Source of the DNA: Sorex araneus
Taxonomy: Eukaryota > Chordata > Mammalia > Eulipotyphla > Soricidae
Direction of reading: 5' to 3'
Length of the DNA: 64,000 nucleotides
Assembly (NCBI RefSeq): GCF_027595985.1
Contig: NC_073306.1
Location: 194,573,000 to 194,636,999 of the forward strand
Shown: positions 24,701-34,489 of the stretch, piece after piece
Layout: each line of letters opens with the position of its first letter
Position numbering within the stretch: position 1 is the first letter of the stretch
Translations under genes and position numbers: made by a program
The notes under the pieces: generated by a model
What the model saw: the letters and a program-made list of their open reading frames with translations, nothing else
Told to the model about the DNA's origin: nothing
The model's database searches: none

Positions 24701-27475
24701 ACAACCACAGTATCAGGAGGAGCTGCTATCACAACTGCAGCAGCCTCCACAACTCCAGAGAATGGTACTACCACAACTGTTGCTAACACAACTTCTCCTG
24801 CTACTGCGATCACTACACCTACTCGTGCCACAACCAACACAACTATCCCTATATATTCATCTGCAGGTACCACTATTCAGTCTGTGAGTTTAACTGCTGT
24901 ACCGACAACCATAGTATCAGAAGGAGCTACTACTACAACTTCAACAGACTCTACAACTCCAAAGGATGGTACTAACACAACTGTTGCTACCACTACTTTT
25001 GCTGCTACTGTTACCACTGCACCTACTAGTGCTGCAACCACCACAACTCGCTCTACATCCTCTGTATCAGGCACCACTCAACAGACTGTGAGTACAACTG
25101 CTGCAATGACAAGCTCAGTATCAGGGGGATCTAATACTACAACTGCAGCAACTTTCTCATATACAGAGGATGGAACTACCACAACTGTTGCTACCACAGC
25201 TTCTACTGCCACTACCACTTCACGTACTGGTGTCACAACTAGCCTAAATTCCTCTTCAGTAGGCACCACTACTCAGTCTCTGAGTATAGCTGCTGCTCCC
25301 ACAACCACAGTATCAGGGAGAGCTACTATTACAACTGCAGAAGCCTCCACAACTCCAGAGGATGATATTATAACAACTGTTGGTACCACAACTTCCAGTG
25401 CTGCTACTACCACTACTTCTACTCGTGCCACTACCACCACAACCAGCCCTACATCCTCCTCAACAGGCACCAATTATCACTCTGTGAGTACAGCTGCTGC
25501 ACCGACTACCACACTATTAGGAGGAGCTACTACTACAACTGCAGCTACCTCTACAACTCCAGAAGATGGTACTATTACAACTGTCACTGCCACAAATTCT
25601 GCTGCTGCTACCACTAAACGTACTGGTGCCACATCTACCAAAACTGGCCCTAGATCCTCCTCAGCAGACACTACTCCTCAGTCTGTGAGTACAAATTTGC
25701 CACTGACAACCACAGTGTCAGGTGAAAATATTACTACAAATCCAGTAGCCTACACAACTTCCGAGGATCGTACTACCACAACTGTTGCTATTACAACTTC
25801 TACTGATGCTACCACTGCACCTTCTGTTGCCACTACAACAACTACTCCTATATCCTTCTCAGTACGTTCCACAATTCAGTCTGTGAGTGCGACTGCTGCA
25901 TCAACAAGAACAGTATCAGAGGGAGCTACTACTACAACTGCAGCAGCCCCCACAACTCCAGAGGATGGTACTACCACAGCTGTTGCTACCACAACTTCTG
26001 CTGCTGCTACCTCTGCACCAATTGGTGCCACATCCACCACAACTAGTCCTACGTCCTCCTCAGCAGATATCACTACTCAGTCCATGAGTACAACTTCTGT
26101 ACCGGGGACCACAGTATCAGGGGGAACTACTACTACAACTGCAGGACCTTCCACAACTCCAGAGGATATTATTACCACAAGTGTTGGTACCACAACTTCT
26201 GCTGCTGTTACCACTACACCTTTTACTCCCACAACCACCACAACTAGCCCTACATCCTTCTCAGCAGGCACCACTTCTGAGTCTGGGAGTTCAACTGCTG
26301 CAACAACAACCACAGTATCAGGGGGAGCTATTACTACAACTGCAGCAGCCTCCACAACTCCAAAGGGTGATACTACCACAACTGTTACTAACCCAACTTC
26401 TGCTCCTCCTACCACTATACGTACTGGTACCACACCCACCACAACTAGCCCTACATCCTCCTCAGCAGGCAGCAATATTACAACTGCAGCAATCTCCACA
26501 ACTCCTAATGTTGGTACTACAACAACTGCTGCTACTACAACTTCTGTCACTGTTACTATACCTCCTTCAACTCCCACTACAACTACAGCCAGTGTTGCCA
26601 CCACCACACCAAGTATTTCTTCTTTTACTACTGAATCTGATACATTGACAACTGTGATTGAAGCCACCACTGAGAACTCTGCTGCTGCAACTATAGAAGC
26701 TCAGGTCACCATTGAACAAGAAGACACAACTACTGAAGCTGGGGATGAGAAAGAAGAAGATGAGAGTACTGAAGACATCACAACTCCGACTGAAGATGAT
26801 ACAGCTGCTGTTACAGCTATAGAAGATCCATTCATTATTGAAGAAAACAAGAATACTGAAGACACCACAACTCCTGCTGAAGATGCTACAACTGCTGTTA
26901 TAGTTATAGAAGATCCGTTCATTATTGAAGAAGAAGACACAACTACAGAAGCTGAGGATGAGGAAGATGAGAGTACTGAAGACACCATAACTCTTGATGA
27001 AGATACTACAGCTGGTGTTACAATTATAGAAACTCAGGTCATCATTGAAGAAGAAGACCCAACTGCTGAAGCTGAGGATGAGGAAGAAGAAGATGAGACA
27101 ACTGAAGACACCACAACTCCTGCTGAAGATGCTACAACTGTACCAGATAATGCTACAACACCTTCAACTGACTTCACAGCCACAGAAGCAGATTCCACCT
27201 CTGAAAGTACTGCTACAACCACTGCAGAAGACACTACAACTGCAGCTGCTACTTCAGCACCATCAGATACTACCACCTCATCACCTAAAGAAACATTCAT
27301 TGCTCCAGCCAGCACAACAGTAGCAACAGCTACTACAACTGAAGCCAGTACTATCCCAACTGCTCCTGGTTCATCTAATGATGCCATAACTGCAGGAGTC
27401 ACTACCACGACAGTAGCAGCAACTACAACAGCTTCAGCCAGTATTGTCAACATTGAATCTCAAAAAACTTTGTAA
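3320..27475 (+). CDS. Giant secreted mucin-like protein of the SCPP cluster (7,651 residues, two coding exons)
   Basis: The coding sequence joins 3320-3373 to 4574-27475, phase 0 at the junction. Predicted order by residue: signal peptide 1-18; Ser/Gln-rich start (FSESQQSQNQA); Lys-rich basic region about 60-610; Pro-rich segment about 610-675; Thr/Ser/Ala-rich tandem repeats about 715-7360; acidic Glu/Asp/Thr region about 7390-7545; short Thr/Ala-rich end. No transmembrane segment or GPI signal is seen, and cysteines are very few, so it is probably a secreted, non-gel-forming mucin. The repeats are ideal O-glycosylation targets, and some NXT sites occur. The start of the mature chain recalls MUC7, PROL1 and FDCSP. 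The frame stays open through about 97 repeat units whose length changes are multiples of three, which argues for selection on the protein. Function is not known; salivary, milk or epithelial mucus is an inference. The internal ATG at 4526 lies in the intron and was not used as start. Confidence 0.85.
3551..3675 (-). mobile_element. Divergent SINE fragment
   Basis: The sequence 'ggggccacacccaacaattctcaagg...' follows the reversed SINE consensus (gggtcacaccc...cactcagg...), with many changes. It is an old copy lying in the first identified intron of the mucin gene. Confidence 0.5.
3680..3736. repeat. (TA)n/(CA)n microsatellite
   Basis: About 12 TA pairs are followed by CA and TA-rich dinucleotides. 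It is a simple repeat within the intron. Confidence 0.85.
4700..6340 (+). other. Lys-rich basic region of the mucin
   Basis: Roughly residues 60-610 are dominated by Lys, Ala, Pro, Ser and Thr, with strings such as VKPKKKT and KKNPQNSKKPLPPPVKK, giving a strong positive charge. The composition resembles histone H1 tails but contains no H1 globular domain. A weak tandem repeat of about 64-66 residues occurs three times (near 5210, 5401 and 5600), with the shared pieces KKTV, VTPVKKGPVKA and AKAVAAAP. Such a charged stretch could bind acidic surfaces, mineral, or the acidic tail of the same protein; this is inference. Confidence 0.75.
6340..6540 (+). other. Pro-rich segment of the mucin
   Basis: About 67 residues rich in Pro, His, Arg and Asn include PPPPRPWPVPPPPQ and PPCHKPKPPTK. 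It lies between the basic region and the Thr-rich repeats. The order basic then Pro-rich then Thr repeats is also that of MUC7, whose Pro-rich segment likewise has isolated Cys and KPP motifs. The similarity may reflect shared descent or only composition. Confidence 0.65.
7755..8010 (+). other. Internal copy of the C-terminal acidic module
   Basis: The translation TTPSISPFTTEHNTFTTM is followed by an acidic run with IVDEKNPDEEDATTKDTTTA, and this interrupts the repeats. It parallels the protein's end, where TTPSISSFTTESDTLTTV precedes the acidic tail. Sequence just after it (TTAKD..., then NATSSSAGRTTQSVCKTAP) parallels the entry into the first repeat near 6680-6790. It therefore looks like a fossil of an older, shorter gene end. 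Confidence 0.7.
10231..13960 (+). repeat. Higher-order repeat, 1,410-bp unit of seven 67-residue repeats (2.6 copies)
   Basis: The segment beginning 'ggtataactgctgcacc' at 10231 recurs at 11641 and about 13051, exactly 1,410 bp apart each time, and the copies are almost identical base for base. A further block at about 19240-21400 matches the same unit, displaced by 7,437 bp from the second copy. This points to recent unequal crossing-over in blocks of seven units. Confidence 0.85.
15445..19870 (+). repeat. Higher-order repeat, 2,214-bp unit of eleven repeats (two copies)
   Basis: Corresponding points recur with a constant offset of 2,214 bp (for example 15847 and 18061, 16048 and 18262, 16654 and 18868, 17260 and 19474). 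The copies are more diverged than those of the 1,410-bp family, so this block duplication is probably older. Confidence 0.75.
26700..27150 (+). other. Acidic C-terminal region of the mucin
   Basis: Glu/Asp-rich sequence with Thr has about four imperfect copies of a motif of roughly 30-40 residues: IEDPFIIEE or IETQVIIEEED, then TTTEAEDEEEEDE, then TEDTTTPAEDATT. There are several potential casein-kinase-type acidic Ser/Thr sites, but no typical SCPP SXE cluster stands out. It is the opposite in charge to the Lys-rich N-terminus. Confidence 0.75.
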
Positions 27476-27719
27476 CAGGTAAATTACTACGTGTAAAGGA
27501 TTATGTTTTAAAAAATTCTTGTAGTTTAATATTGTTGTCTATATCTCCTGGCAGTTTACATAACATTTTCTCATAATCTCTCAATACTTATTTTTTATGA
27601 CTGTACAGGTAGAAATTCAGGAAATCTTTTATTTTACATATAGAATACTATGGTATGGGATTTGCTGAAATTTAGTACATATGGGAGTATAATTCTAGCC
27701 AGGGCTAATATAAAGGTAT

Positions 27720-27860
27720 CAGGTCAGAGAGTCTGGTAGGTAAGGCTCCTGCCTTGCACAAGCTTTGACAGCATTTATGGTCCCCAGAAGACTATATTGA
27801 GTAATCACTGAGCACAGAGACAGGAGTAATCCCTGATCGCATCAAGATGTGGACAAAAAA
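27720..27860 (+). mobile_element. Divergent SINE fragment
   Basis: Landmarks 'ggtaaggctcctgccttgcac', 'tatggtcccc' and 'actgagcacagagacaggagtaatccctg' follow the + strand SINE consensus with many substitutions. Confidence 0.6.
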
Positions 27861-28016
27861 CAAACCAAATAAATGAATTAAATGAATAAAAACATCTTAA
27901 TTCTTAAGAAAATACACTGAAATCTTAGGATTAAAGAATAGCAGTTCCATAAAGCAATTAATTAAAATCAAAATTGCTCTCTATTACACTGAAATTCATA
28001 TAAATATATATTTTAT

Positions 28017-28187
28017 TTTTTTTCCTTTTTGGGTCACACCTGGTGATGCACAGGGGTCACTCCTGGCTCTGCACTCAGGAATTACCCCTGGCACTGCTCA
28101 GGGGACCATATGGGATGCTGGGAATCGAACCCAGGTCAGCCGCATACAAGACAAACGCCCTACCTGCTGTGCTATCACTCCAGCCCT
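28017..28187 (-). mobile_element. Shrew-type SINE, standard variant
   Basis: Bottom-strand copy running from 'agggctggagtgatagcacagcaggtag' to 'tgggtgtgacccaaaaagg', with a T-rich (tail) start on the + strand. It is well preserved, so it is relatively young. Confidence 0.85.
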
Positions 28188-28912
28188 ACATATATACTTT
28201 AAAGCAAAAGTTCTTGAATATTATGAATAACCTGATTCATATTCTTGAATTTTCATAACTATAACTCAGATAGTACTTCACAATGAAAATTAACCAAATA
28301 TTACAAACATAGCAATGAGTACGACAATCAAGAAATTTTAAGCAGTTATACTTTACACAGCTATACAAAAGTGACACCTCAGTTAAATTCAAATGGAAAT
28401 GAGAATGATCCTACTATTATTGAAGAAAATGTATGAGGAAGATTTAGCCAACAAAATTAATTACAATAAAAAATTTTCTAGATTATAAAACCATGTCAAA
28501 GATAGAACGAGCATACCTAAGATTAATTTGGAAAAAGGAGTTGATGAAATATACATCAAATTTTAAATGGGGTTTTAAAACTGATGAAAGCATCGTAGTA
28601 GAAGTAAAAAAAGATGAAATAAACCTTAAATATATTAATTGTGTCTTACTCTAAGCAAAATATCTGACTAGATTTATTTTACTATAAAATATAATTATGA
28701 ACTATCAGGTGTGGTGGTGGGGTTTAGGGACCAACATGTAGACAATTATAGAATTAATTAGATAATAATTAATAATAATAATTAATTAATTATAGAATTA
28801 ATTCCATATAAGTGTTAAATAGCAAGTTTAAAATAAGTAGGTAATGTCTAAGGCAATTTAATATTAAAAATTCATTAATTGTATATCAATTATGTGTTTC
28901 TCTTTGTTTTAG

Positions 28913-29095
28913 GTTTCATTCCCTGAAGTAATAAACTTCTTGCCTCAACTATTTCCAATGTGCTCAAGAATTAATTGCCTTCACATTCCAAAAATTTAGA
29001 CCACCCTAGAAATTCTGCTTCTTTCTTTCATCTTAGATGTGTTCATTTTAACTTCTTCAGCTTTCATTTAATAAACTCTTTTCAAACTCACTTGT
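28913..29095 (+). other. Terminal 3' UTR exon of the giant mucin
   Basis: It follows a strong acceptor ('tttgttttag|GTTTCATT') and contains AATAAA at 29070-29075. It has no reading frame of note. A stand-alone 3' UTR exon is the family pattern and is also seen here in CSN3. Its presence makes the giant gene a self-contained transcription unit. Confidence 0.7.
29070..29075 (+). terminator. Poly(A) signal of the giant mucin gene
   Basis: AATAAA is followed by a GT-rich stretch ('cttgtttttgtatg') at about 29093-29106, as expected for cleavage near 29090-29095. Confidence 0.7.
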
Positions 29096-29577
29096 TTTTG
29101 TATGCATTTATATATGATACGATCACATATTTGGAACTGAATTAAAAGATTAATAGATCTGGCTCTCTAAAGAATTCCAGATAGAGAGCAAGAGGAACCA
29201 AATGATGGTCTCCTTCCTTTGAGGAAACTTTTAAGAAGACCCTTTGCCTTGGCCACCCCCTCCACCCTAAGGCTCTGAAGACATTAGAAAACAAAAAGCC
29301 TCTTTCCAATGTTACCTCTCAGGAAGGCCTTTCCTCCCCCACACTGGGCTGACGGTGGGCTGGAGGAGGCACTCTCAGCTCTGGACTCCCTCGTGGCGTG
29401 TCCTGAGCATCTATTGCTGTCCAGATTGTATCGAGGGCAGCCACAAGCCTGGCATGTGCTCTACCATCCCTTTGTTGCCAGGAAGTGAGCTTTCCTGAGG
29501 AAAGAAGAATGGTTTTAGTTATCTGGTGGGCTCAGTTGTTTGTAAAAACAAACAAACAAACAAAAAAAACACCTGAG

Positions 29578-29832
29578 CCTCAAGTTAGGCCAAACAAATA
29601 ACGCAGCGGTTGGGCGTTTGCCTTTCACACGCAGACCTGTGCTCGATTCCTCCGCCCCTCTCGGAGAGCCCGGCAAGCTACCGAGAGTATCCAGCCCGAG
29701 AGGCAGAGCCTGGCAAGCTACCCGTGCATATTGGATATGCCAAAAACAGTAATAATAAGTCTCTCAATGAGAGACGTTACTAGTGCCCACTCGAACAAAT
29801 CGATGAGCAACGGGATGACAGTGACAGTGATT
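29578..29832 (+). mobile_element. Shrew-type SINE, long variant
   Basis: It contains 'gcagcggttgggcgtttgcc', 'ctctcggagagcccggcaagctaccgagagtat', 'gcctggcaagctaccc' and 'caacgggatgacagtgacagt'. It is the same variant as the copy at 2618-2862, here on the + strand. Confidence 0.8.
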
Positions 29833-29839
29833 CATCAGG

Positions 29840-30600
29840 AAGAGAACATGACCACTTTGTGATGTATAGACTATTATCTATACCCTAGATTAAGCTTAAA
29901 ATGATCTCTCTGGATTCATGGTAAAGGGTGGCTTTTCCTGGGGACATTTTGCTTCATTTCCTAAACTACTGTCCTCTGGCCAAGTTAGCTTTTCCTAACC
30001 CCAATAGGGGCCTTTTCAATTACTTCTTTTTGAGTCATGACAGAGCTTGTTCCATGACCATGCTCTTAGTCTATCATGCTTCTTATGGCCCTTAGGCTGT
30101 CCCATGTCAAAGACAGGGTAACTTACAGCTTGCCCCTGGGTCTTTCCAAGTTCCTCAGTGGAACCCTGTCTTGGGTTGTAAGGAAGTAATGACAATCTAA
30201 GGGCAACTGAGGCTTAATTCAAGTAAATATGATGTATGTCCAGGAGTTAATATTTCCAGTCAGTTAACTCCCATAATACCGAAGCATAGTATTAACTGTC
30301 TTCCTGTCTATACAAAAATGACATTTCTCTAAAATAAAAATATGCAAAGGGAATAAAGGAAAGAGAAAAACAAACATTTCACTTACATGTACAAAATCCA
30401 GAGCCAGCAGAAGGTTTGATTTTGCAAGTTACCATATCTGATCTAGAGGTATTTGTTTATAATAGACGGGGAGGAACAACAAAAAGGAGAGGTTACAGAT
30501 AAACACAGAGGATGGAGAGTCTGGTATAATCAGGTGTGCCCCAAGAGCACTGTTATGGGTGTAACTCAATTAACATAAGCTCTTTGCAGGAGGAGAAAGG
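29840..30600. repeat. LTR-like dispersed repeat, copy 1
   Basis: It is similar along several hundred bases to 44470-45000. Both contain 'catgac...cttgttccatgacca.gctctta', 'aggaagtaa..gcaactgaggctta', 'gtcttcctgt..atacaaaa' and 'aaacacagagga'. It could be a solo LTR of an endogenous retrovirus, but no coding remains are seen. The flank 29140-29575 is not identified. Confidence 0.5.
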
Positions 30601-31480
30601 AAAACCCATTGTTAAGCCTAAAATTCTTGAAATTATAATATAATAATATTCCAAAACCGTTACAAAAATAACTAGTAACCACAGAGTGCTAGTATGTGCT
30701 CTTTTTTCTATGTTCATTAATTCTCACTAGATCTTAATAATGACTACAACTACTTGGTTTTATCTCTAGACACATAAGAAAACAGATTTGGAAAGATTAA
30801 TATTTGCCAATGAAGAGTTAGAAGGGAATAGAGCTATATTCTACAAAATTGTATCCAGAATAAATATAAATTTAAATTCATACACAGCAACACTAATGGC
30901 ATAAAAATTCAACATACAATATCTGATAGAATGGTGGAGATATATAGGCACACTGGTGATAGATGGAGAGTCGTAGTGTTGTATGCACTTGTATAAAAAT
31001 CACAGTGGGTAAAGTAAAAGGTAAAAAGAGGGTAACGAAAAAGCTGACTCTGAGTATGTAAGAAATTGAAAACTTAATCACCCAATGAAGTCAACATATA
31101 AACTATAATATTACTAATACATAACCCATGAAGGGTAATTCAGAAGATTGTAATGGATATCAGTTTGGAGTTATGTTTTGCTTTTTTCTCTCCATTAAGG
31201 GACAAAAAAACAAACAAACAAACACTAATTCCATCAACTCCATGCAAAAGAAAATACTTCCAAAACAGGAATATTTTGTCTAAAATTTCAATTTCTTTAC
31301 AAATTTAGAAGATTGTCTTTGAGAGTCAGGGCACTGTGGTCTTATCAACATCAATATCCAGGGCACAGGCTCCAGGACTGACTCCACTTATCAAAAGGAG
31401 GTAAGATCCTTTTCCTAGCACACAAACCTATAGAAAGTGCTTATATTAAGTTCCCATTTAAAACACACACTAAAAACAAT
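30600..31480. other. Unassigned intergenic sequence
   Basis: AT-rich sequence without a convincing exon. A donor-like site (AGGAG|GTAAGATCC) near 31400 preceded by an acceptor-like site near 31308 was inspected, but the piece between shows no similarity to a signal peptide or known SCPP exon. Confidence 0.4.
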
Positions 31481-31486
31481 ATGTTG

Positions 31487-31895
31487 TGGGGCTGGAGACA
31501 TAGAACAGCAGGCCACGTGCTTGCCTTGTCACCGGGTTCAGTCCTGAGGAACCCATATGGTCCCTCAAGCTCCACCAGGAGTGATCCCTGAGTGTAGAGC
31601 CAGGACTAAACCCTGAGCAATGCTGGGTGTGACTCCAAAACCAATACAAGTTTAAAAATCTAAGATAAATGAAGTATACTACTAATCAATTGCTGAGCTT
31701 CAGAAATTCACATCTCGGGGCTGGAGTGATAGCACAGAGGGTAGGGTGTTTGCTTTGCATACTGCTGACCAGGGTTCATCCCAGCACCCCACATGGTCCC
31801 CTGAGCACCGCCAGGAGTTATTCCTGAGTGCGGAGCCAGGAGTTAACCCCTGTGCATCTCGAGGTGTGACCCAAACAACAACAACAACAACAAAG
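31487..31895 (+). mobile_element. Two SINE copies in the same orientation
   Basis: An older copy at about 31487-31645 ('ggggctggagacatagaacagcagg' to 'gctgggtgtgactcc') is followed by a younger copy at 31717-31895 ('ggggctggagtgatagcacagagg' to 'gtgtgacccaaacaacaacaac'). Confidence 0.8.
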
Positions 31896-31954
31896 TAATT
31901 CACATCTCCTCTTTGTTGATATGCACATTAAAGGAAGAGAAAAGGACACAATTA

Positions 31955-32940
31955 CAATGCTCTTCATCACTAATCTTCAGAGAGATGTAGATCAAAACAA
32001 CAATGAGGTATCATCTCACACCACAGAGAGTGGCACACATCAAAAAAACAAAAGCAGCTGGTGTTGGCATGGATGTGGGGAGATGGGGACTCTCCTTCAC
32101 TGCTAGTGGGAACACTGCATGGTCTTGCCTTTTTGGAAAACAATATGGATGTTTCTCAAAAAACCAGAAATTGAGCTCCCATTTGACCCAGCAATACCAC
32201 TTCTGGAATATATCCTGGAGATGCAAAAAAAGCACAGTAGAAATGATATCTGCACTTGTATATTTATTGCAGCACTATTTGCAATAGCCAGAATCTGGAA
32301 AATACCTGAGTGCCTGAGAACAGATGACTGGTTAAAGAAACTTTACTATATCTACATAATGGAATACTATGCAGCTGTTAGAAAAGATAAAACCATGAGA
32401 TTTTCATATAAGTGGACCAACATGGAGAGTATCATGCTAAGTGACATGAGTCAGAAAAAGCGAGACAGAGATTGACTGCACCCATTTGTGGCATATAAAG
32501 TAATATAATAGGTGAATAATACCTAAGGATAGTAGAGATAAAGGCCAGGAGGGCCCATGGCTTGGAAGCCTATTTCATGTGCTGGAGGGAAAGGCAGGTG
32601 GGATGGAGAAGAGACCACTAAGCAAATGATTGTTGGAGGGATCACTCGGGATGGTAGGTGCATGCTGAAAGTAGGCTATAGACCAAACATCATGGCTGCT
32701 TAGTGCCTATGTTGCAAACCATAACACCCAAACAGAGAGAGAGACAGAGTAAGAGGGATTGTGTCTTCCACAGAGGCAGGGGTGGGGAAGGGTCGGGGTG
32801 GTGGGAGGGACACTCGGAACATTGTTGTTGGAGAAAGGGCACTGGTGGAAGAATGGGTACTCAAACACTGATTGAAATGTAATCATGAAAATTTCTAAGT
32901 CTGTAATTGGATCTCACAATAATTCATTAAAATTTTAAAG
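31955..32940 (+). mobile_element. LINE-1, 5'-truncated (ORF2 end and 3' UTR)
   Basis: Translation fragments include the ORF2 C-terminal pieces HLTQQYHFWNIS and FPTAV-type residues, and 'IYIMEYYAAVRKDKTMRF' around 32350. This is the well-known LINE-1 ORF2 tail motif (MEYYAA). The 3' UTR ends with 'ctcacaataattcattaaaattttaaag'. Several frame breaks show it is dead. Confidence 0.85.
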
Positions 32941-33019
32941 ATATTATAAAAGAAGAAAATAGCAGGAAAATATGCTTTTGCACTAACATTTATAAGCAAT
33001 GAATATTTGATTCCTCTTA

Positions 33020-33300
33020 AATACTTGATTTAAAAATGTTTTCTCCCATTTGGAAGCCTGCTTTTTGTCCTCATATTTTCTTTGCTGTATTAAAACTTTT
33101 ATATTTGACATAGTCCCAATTGTACCTTTTCTTTACTTTCTATTGGGCTTCACTTATACAGAAATATCATTACAAATGCTGATGCTCTGAACTGTTTTAC
33201 CTGCATTATCTTCCACAAATTATGGTTTCAGTCTTACATTGACATCTTTAAGCCATTTTTAATTCATTAATGTATAATGTTCCTGTGAGTAACTAGTTTT
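33020..33300 (-). mobile_element. Old LINE-1 3' UTR fragment
   Basis: Phrases such as 'cccatttggaagcctgctttttgtcc' and 'cacttatacagaaatatcattac' are typical of ancient mammalian LINE-1 tails read in reverse. It has no coding potential. Confidence 0.5.
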
Positions 33301-33302
33301 AC

Positions 33303-34466
33303 TTTATTTTTATTTATTTATTTATTTGTTTATTGAATCACTGTGGGGTACATTTACAAACTTGCATCCTTTCGTGTTTGCATTTCAGTCATACAATGAT
33401 CATTTACCCATCCATCCACCAGTGCCCATTCTCCTCCACCAATGTTCCCAGCATGCCTCCCACTACCCCCATCCCATCCCCCACCACCCCACCTCACTTC
33501 AGTGGTAGGGTATTCCCTTTTATTCTATCTACTTTTGGGTGTTGTGTTTGCAATAGAGCTATAGAGTGCCCATCGTATTTGGTCTATAGTCTACTTTTGG
33601 CACGCACCTTTGAACCTGAATGGATCCTCCCAACATCCTCTACTTGGTGTTCCCTTCTCTATCTGAGCTGCCTTTTCTCCCAGCATGTGAGGTCGGTTTC
33701 CAAGCAGTAGAGCAGACCTTTTGGTCCTTATCTCTACTACTCTTTGGTGTTAGTCTCCCATTCTGTTAGTTTATATTCCACAGATGAGTATAATCTTTTT
33801 ATGCCTGTCCCTTTCTTTCTGATTCATTTCACTTAACATGATACTTTCCACGTTGATCCACTTATATGCAAATTTCATGACTTCATCTTTTCTAACAGTT
33901 GCATAGTGTTCCATTGTGTAGATATACCAAAGTTTCTTTAACCAGTCTTCTGTTATTAGACACTGGGTTTTTTTTTTTGTTCAGATTTTGGCTATTGTAA
34001 ACAGTGCACCAATGAATATAAAAGTGCAGGTGTCACTTTTACTATACTTTTTTGCCTCTCCGGTATATATTGCCAGGAGTGCTATTGCTGGGCCAAATGG
34101 GAGCTCAAATTCTAATTTTTTGAGAACCGTCCATACTGCTTTCCAAAAGGGATGAACCACTTGGCATTCCCAACAGCAGTGAAGGAGAATCCCTTTCTTC
34201 CCACATCCATGCCAACTCTGGTTGCTTTTGTTTTTTTGGATGTGGGCAGTCTCTGTGGTGGGAGATGATATCTCATTGTTGTTTTGATCTGCATCTCCCT
34301 GATGATTAGTGATTTTGAGCATTTTCTCATGTGCCTTTTAGCCATTCGGATTTCTTCTTTGAGAAAGTTTCTGTTCATTTCATTGCCCCATTTTCTGATG
34401 GGGTTGGACGTTTTCTTCTTGTTGAGTTGAACCAGTGCTTTGTATATCCTTGATATCAACCGCTTC
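33303..34466 (-). mobile_element. LINE-1, 5'-truncated, reverse orientation
   Basis: It starts with the reversed tail (TTTA-rich, then 'ttgaatcactgtgggg'). The bottom strand carries ORF2 C-terminal pieces (around 34000-34460, [21 protein letters not shown] and IALLAIYTGEAKKYSK). It faces the + strand copy at 31955-32940 tail to tail. Confidence 0.85.
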
Positions 34467-34489
34467 TTTTATATTTTTACATTTATATT

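Larger units (their letters stand above)
6660..26640 (+). repeat. 67-residue (201-bp) mucin tandem-repeat array, about 97 units
   Basis: The unit is typically 201 bp (variants 195, 198, 204) and reads approximately TTSPTSSSAGTTTQSVSTT, then AAPTTTVSGGATTTTAAAS, then TTPEDGTTTTVATTTSAA, then TTTPTGATT. Thr makes up about 40% by eye, with Ser, Ala, Pro and Gly next; Cys and aromatic residues are nearly absent. Acidic PED/PEDG occurs once per unit. The array is broken once, at about 7755-8010, by a non-repeat module. Units vary in the 5' and 3' thirds and are nearly identical in the middle, where higher-order duplications occurred. Confidence 0.9.
4574..27478 (+). other. Single 22,905-bp coding exon of the giant mucin
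   Basis: The acceptor at 4573 and the donor CAG|GTAAAT at 27478/27479 border one open exon. The stop TAA at 27473-27475 sits three bases before the donor, so the rest of the 3' UTR is in a separate exon. The same pattern, with the stop close to the end of the penultimate exon, is seen here in CSN3 and FDCSP and is usual for this gene family. From general knowledge, the length is comparable to or larger than the longest coding exon of human MUC16, which is about 21.7 kb. Confidence 0.85.
27479..28912 (+). other. Last intron of the giant mucin gene
   Basis: It runs from GTAAATTAC at 27479 to 'tctctttgttttag' at 28912. It contains two SINE copies (an old one near 27720-27855 and a reversed one at 28017-28187), a TAAT-rich low-complexity patch near 28740-28805, and otherwise unremarkable AT-rich sequence. 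Confidence 0.75.

Noticed and set aside
6970-26670. Dozens of antisense open frames of about 65 codons, regularly spaced
   Set aside because: They are reverse-strand shadows of the 201-bp mucin repeat; their spacing follows the repeat and they have Val-rich translations (reverse of Thr codons) with no start context or splice sites.
31308-31405. Possible missing FDCSP exon with acceptor- and donor-like borders
   Set aside because: Translation in no phase resembles a signal peptide or the known FDCSP linker exon.
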